DNA from: an uncultured Lachnospiraceae bacterium | GTDB taxonomy: Bacteria; Bacillota; Clostridia; Lachnospirales; Lachnospiraceae | Direction of reading: 5' to 3' | Assembly: GCA_902797705.1 (NCBI GenBank) | Contig: CADBTX010000026.1 | Location: 1-7,267, forward strand | Length of the DNA stretch: 7,267 nt | Part shown: piece after piece, positions 6,418-7,267 of the stretch | How the letters are laid out: each line of letters begins with the position of its first letter | Numbering within the stretch: position 1 is the first letter of the stretch | Notes under the pieces: generated by a model | Told to the model about the DNA's origin: nothing | Seen by the model: the letters and a program-made list of their open reading frames with translations, nothing else | The model's database searches: none | Position numbers and translations under genes: made by a program

Positions 6418-7267
6418 TCAGCCGTGACGGCTCTGAACATCCTCAAGTGAAAGTGTTCCTGCCTTTGTCTCGAGATCAGGAAGTGAAAGCTCGGACATTT
6501 CCTTAAGCTCTTCATCTGTGTAGGGAAGCTCGTCTACGAAGTACTTAGCGTAGTTATCATAGTCTTCCTTGGAAGCTACATAGATGTAAGGGAACTTAAC
6601 GTTTTCGAAGGAATCGGTTGCTACTGTGTAGTTGCCCTTTACTGCGTTGTAAACAAGCATGAATGCGAACAGAGGATCGCAATAGTGTCCGCCGGACTCA
6701 CCAGCCATTGATCCGTTCTCAAGTCTCTCGCCAAGGTCAGGAAGGAAGTCGGTAGATACGATAGCGATCTGTCCGGTCTTGCCTGCGCCTTCAACTGCTG
6801 CGATGGCTCCCTGAAGAGGATCTCCGCCGCCGCCTGCAGGGATAAGAGCATCAATGTTAGGGTCTGCTGACATAAGAGCTTCTGCTGCCTGACGTCCGCC
6901 GTCTGAAGAAGTTCCTGCGTACTGGGGCTCTGAAAGAGTTGCCTGATCATCGGGATGAGCTGAGTTCCAAGCCTCAAGGCCCTTCTTATATCCTTCCCAT
7001 CTTCCAAGGAATGTGGCATCGCCCTGCTCCCATCCGATAAGTCCGATATCTCTGCAGCCCTTCTCCTCGGTAAGGATTCTCATAAGTTCCTGTCCGTTAG
7101 CTACTTCGTCTTCGTGAACCGCACCGATGAAGTAAGGAGATTCCTGAGCCATCTTGTAGATCTCAGGGCTGTTCTCTTCGGAGATGATCCTGAAGAACTG
7201 TGCGAGATAAACCTTATTGTCATTACATGTCTGAATAGCTGAAGCCATTTCTGAATCTGCTGAGTTA
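6418..7267 (-). CDS. Sugar-binding protein of the ABC transporter, N-terminus outside the window
   Basis: This is the extracellular substrate-binding component of the RbsB/AraF-like periplasmic-binding fold (Peripla_BP_4 type), in a Gram-positive presumably anchored as a lipoprotein. The frame stays open to the window edge, so the first Met seen (7248) is not the true start; the residues before it read NSADSE. The signal peptide, lipobox and first part of lobe 1 are missing. Visible family features include AVHEDEVANGQELMRIL (residues 43-59 from that Met), the DIGLIGW strand (67-73), GRWEGYKKGLEAW (82-94), SDGGRQAAEALM (115-126), a glycine run with Asp at 139-143, and IAIVSTDFLPDLGERLENGSM (161-181). 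The gene ends in TGA at 6418-6420. It is the first operon member visible. Arabinose, or an arabinose-containing oligosaccharide, as ligand is inferred from araR and araA downstream. Confidence 0.88.
   Translation of the reverse strand, partial: NSADSEMASAIQTCNDNKVYLAQFFRIISEENSPEIYKMAQESPYFIGAVHEDEVANGQELMRILTEEKGCRDIGLIGWEQGDATFLGRWEGYKKGLEAWNSAHPDDQATLSEPQYAGTSSDGGRQAAEALMSADPNIDALIPAGGGGDPLQGAIAAVEGAGKTGQIAIVSTDFLPDLGERLENGSMAGESGGHYCDPLFAFMLVYNAVKGNYTVATDSFENVKFPYIYVASKEDYDNYAKYFVDELPYTDEELKEMSELSLPDLETKAGTLSLEDVQSRHG

Noticed and set aside
6639..7019. Minus-strand open frame inside the binding-protein gene in another frame
   Set aside because: It overlaps the genuine binding-protein reading frame completely and has no motif of its own.
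1..7267. CRISPR array, tRNA or rRNA gene, insertion sequence, defence or phage genes
   Set aside because: I found no regularly spaced repeats, cloverleaf, transposase motif or matching protein. The window is a compact sugar-use operon.

Overview
The window looks like chromosomal DNA from an anaerobic Gram-positive Firmicute, most likely a Lachnospiraceae-type Clostridium relative. The grounds are a Bacillus-type AraR (GntR reader head fused to a LacI-like sensor), strong AAGGAGG ribosome binding sites, and the style of the sugar ABC transporter. The family-level placement is inference from protein style, not a database match. Apart from 54 coding bases at the left edge, every gene lies on the minus strand, so the operon reads from right to left.

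In transcription order the operon contains: a sugar-binding protein whose N-terminus lies beyond the window (6418-7267); a GC-rich hairpin in the only sizeable gap (6358-6388); a first CUT2-type permease (5351-6319); a double-domain ATPase with a GTG start (3836-5338); a second, different permease (2833-3825); the arabinose repressor AraR (1715-2824); and L-arabinose isomerase AraA (210-1639). The permease-ATPase-permease-araR block is packed with 8-12 base gaps, and ribosome binding sites overlap the preceding stop codons. A 75-base gap separates araR from araA. Downstream of araA are an intrinsic terminator (141-179) and a perfect 14-bp inverted repeat (106-138). Beyond them, the 3' end of a convergent plus-strand gene occupies the left edge.

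The genes form a coherent arabinose unit. The binding protein captures the sugar outside the cell. Two different permeases and one asymmetric ATPase import it. AraR senses intracellular arabinose and represses the operon. AraA converts L-arabinose to L-ribulose. araB and araD, which would complete the pathway to xylulose-5-phosphate, are not in this window. Arabinose as the transported sugar is inferred from the araR/araA neighbourhood.

The most notable points are: (1) araA is broken near its 5' end by an apparent one-base deletion in a run of A; (2) the ATPase lacks catalytic features in one of its two composite ATP sites, beyond what is usual for this family; (3) a hairpin after the binding-protein gene probably sets unequal expression; (4) an identical 17-bp segment spans the 3' ends of both permease genes; (5) a perfect palindrome lies between the convergent genes. 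I see no CRISPR array, tRNA, rRNA, transposon or defence system, and nothing I would call a wholly new system.
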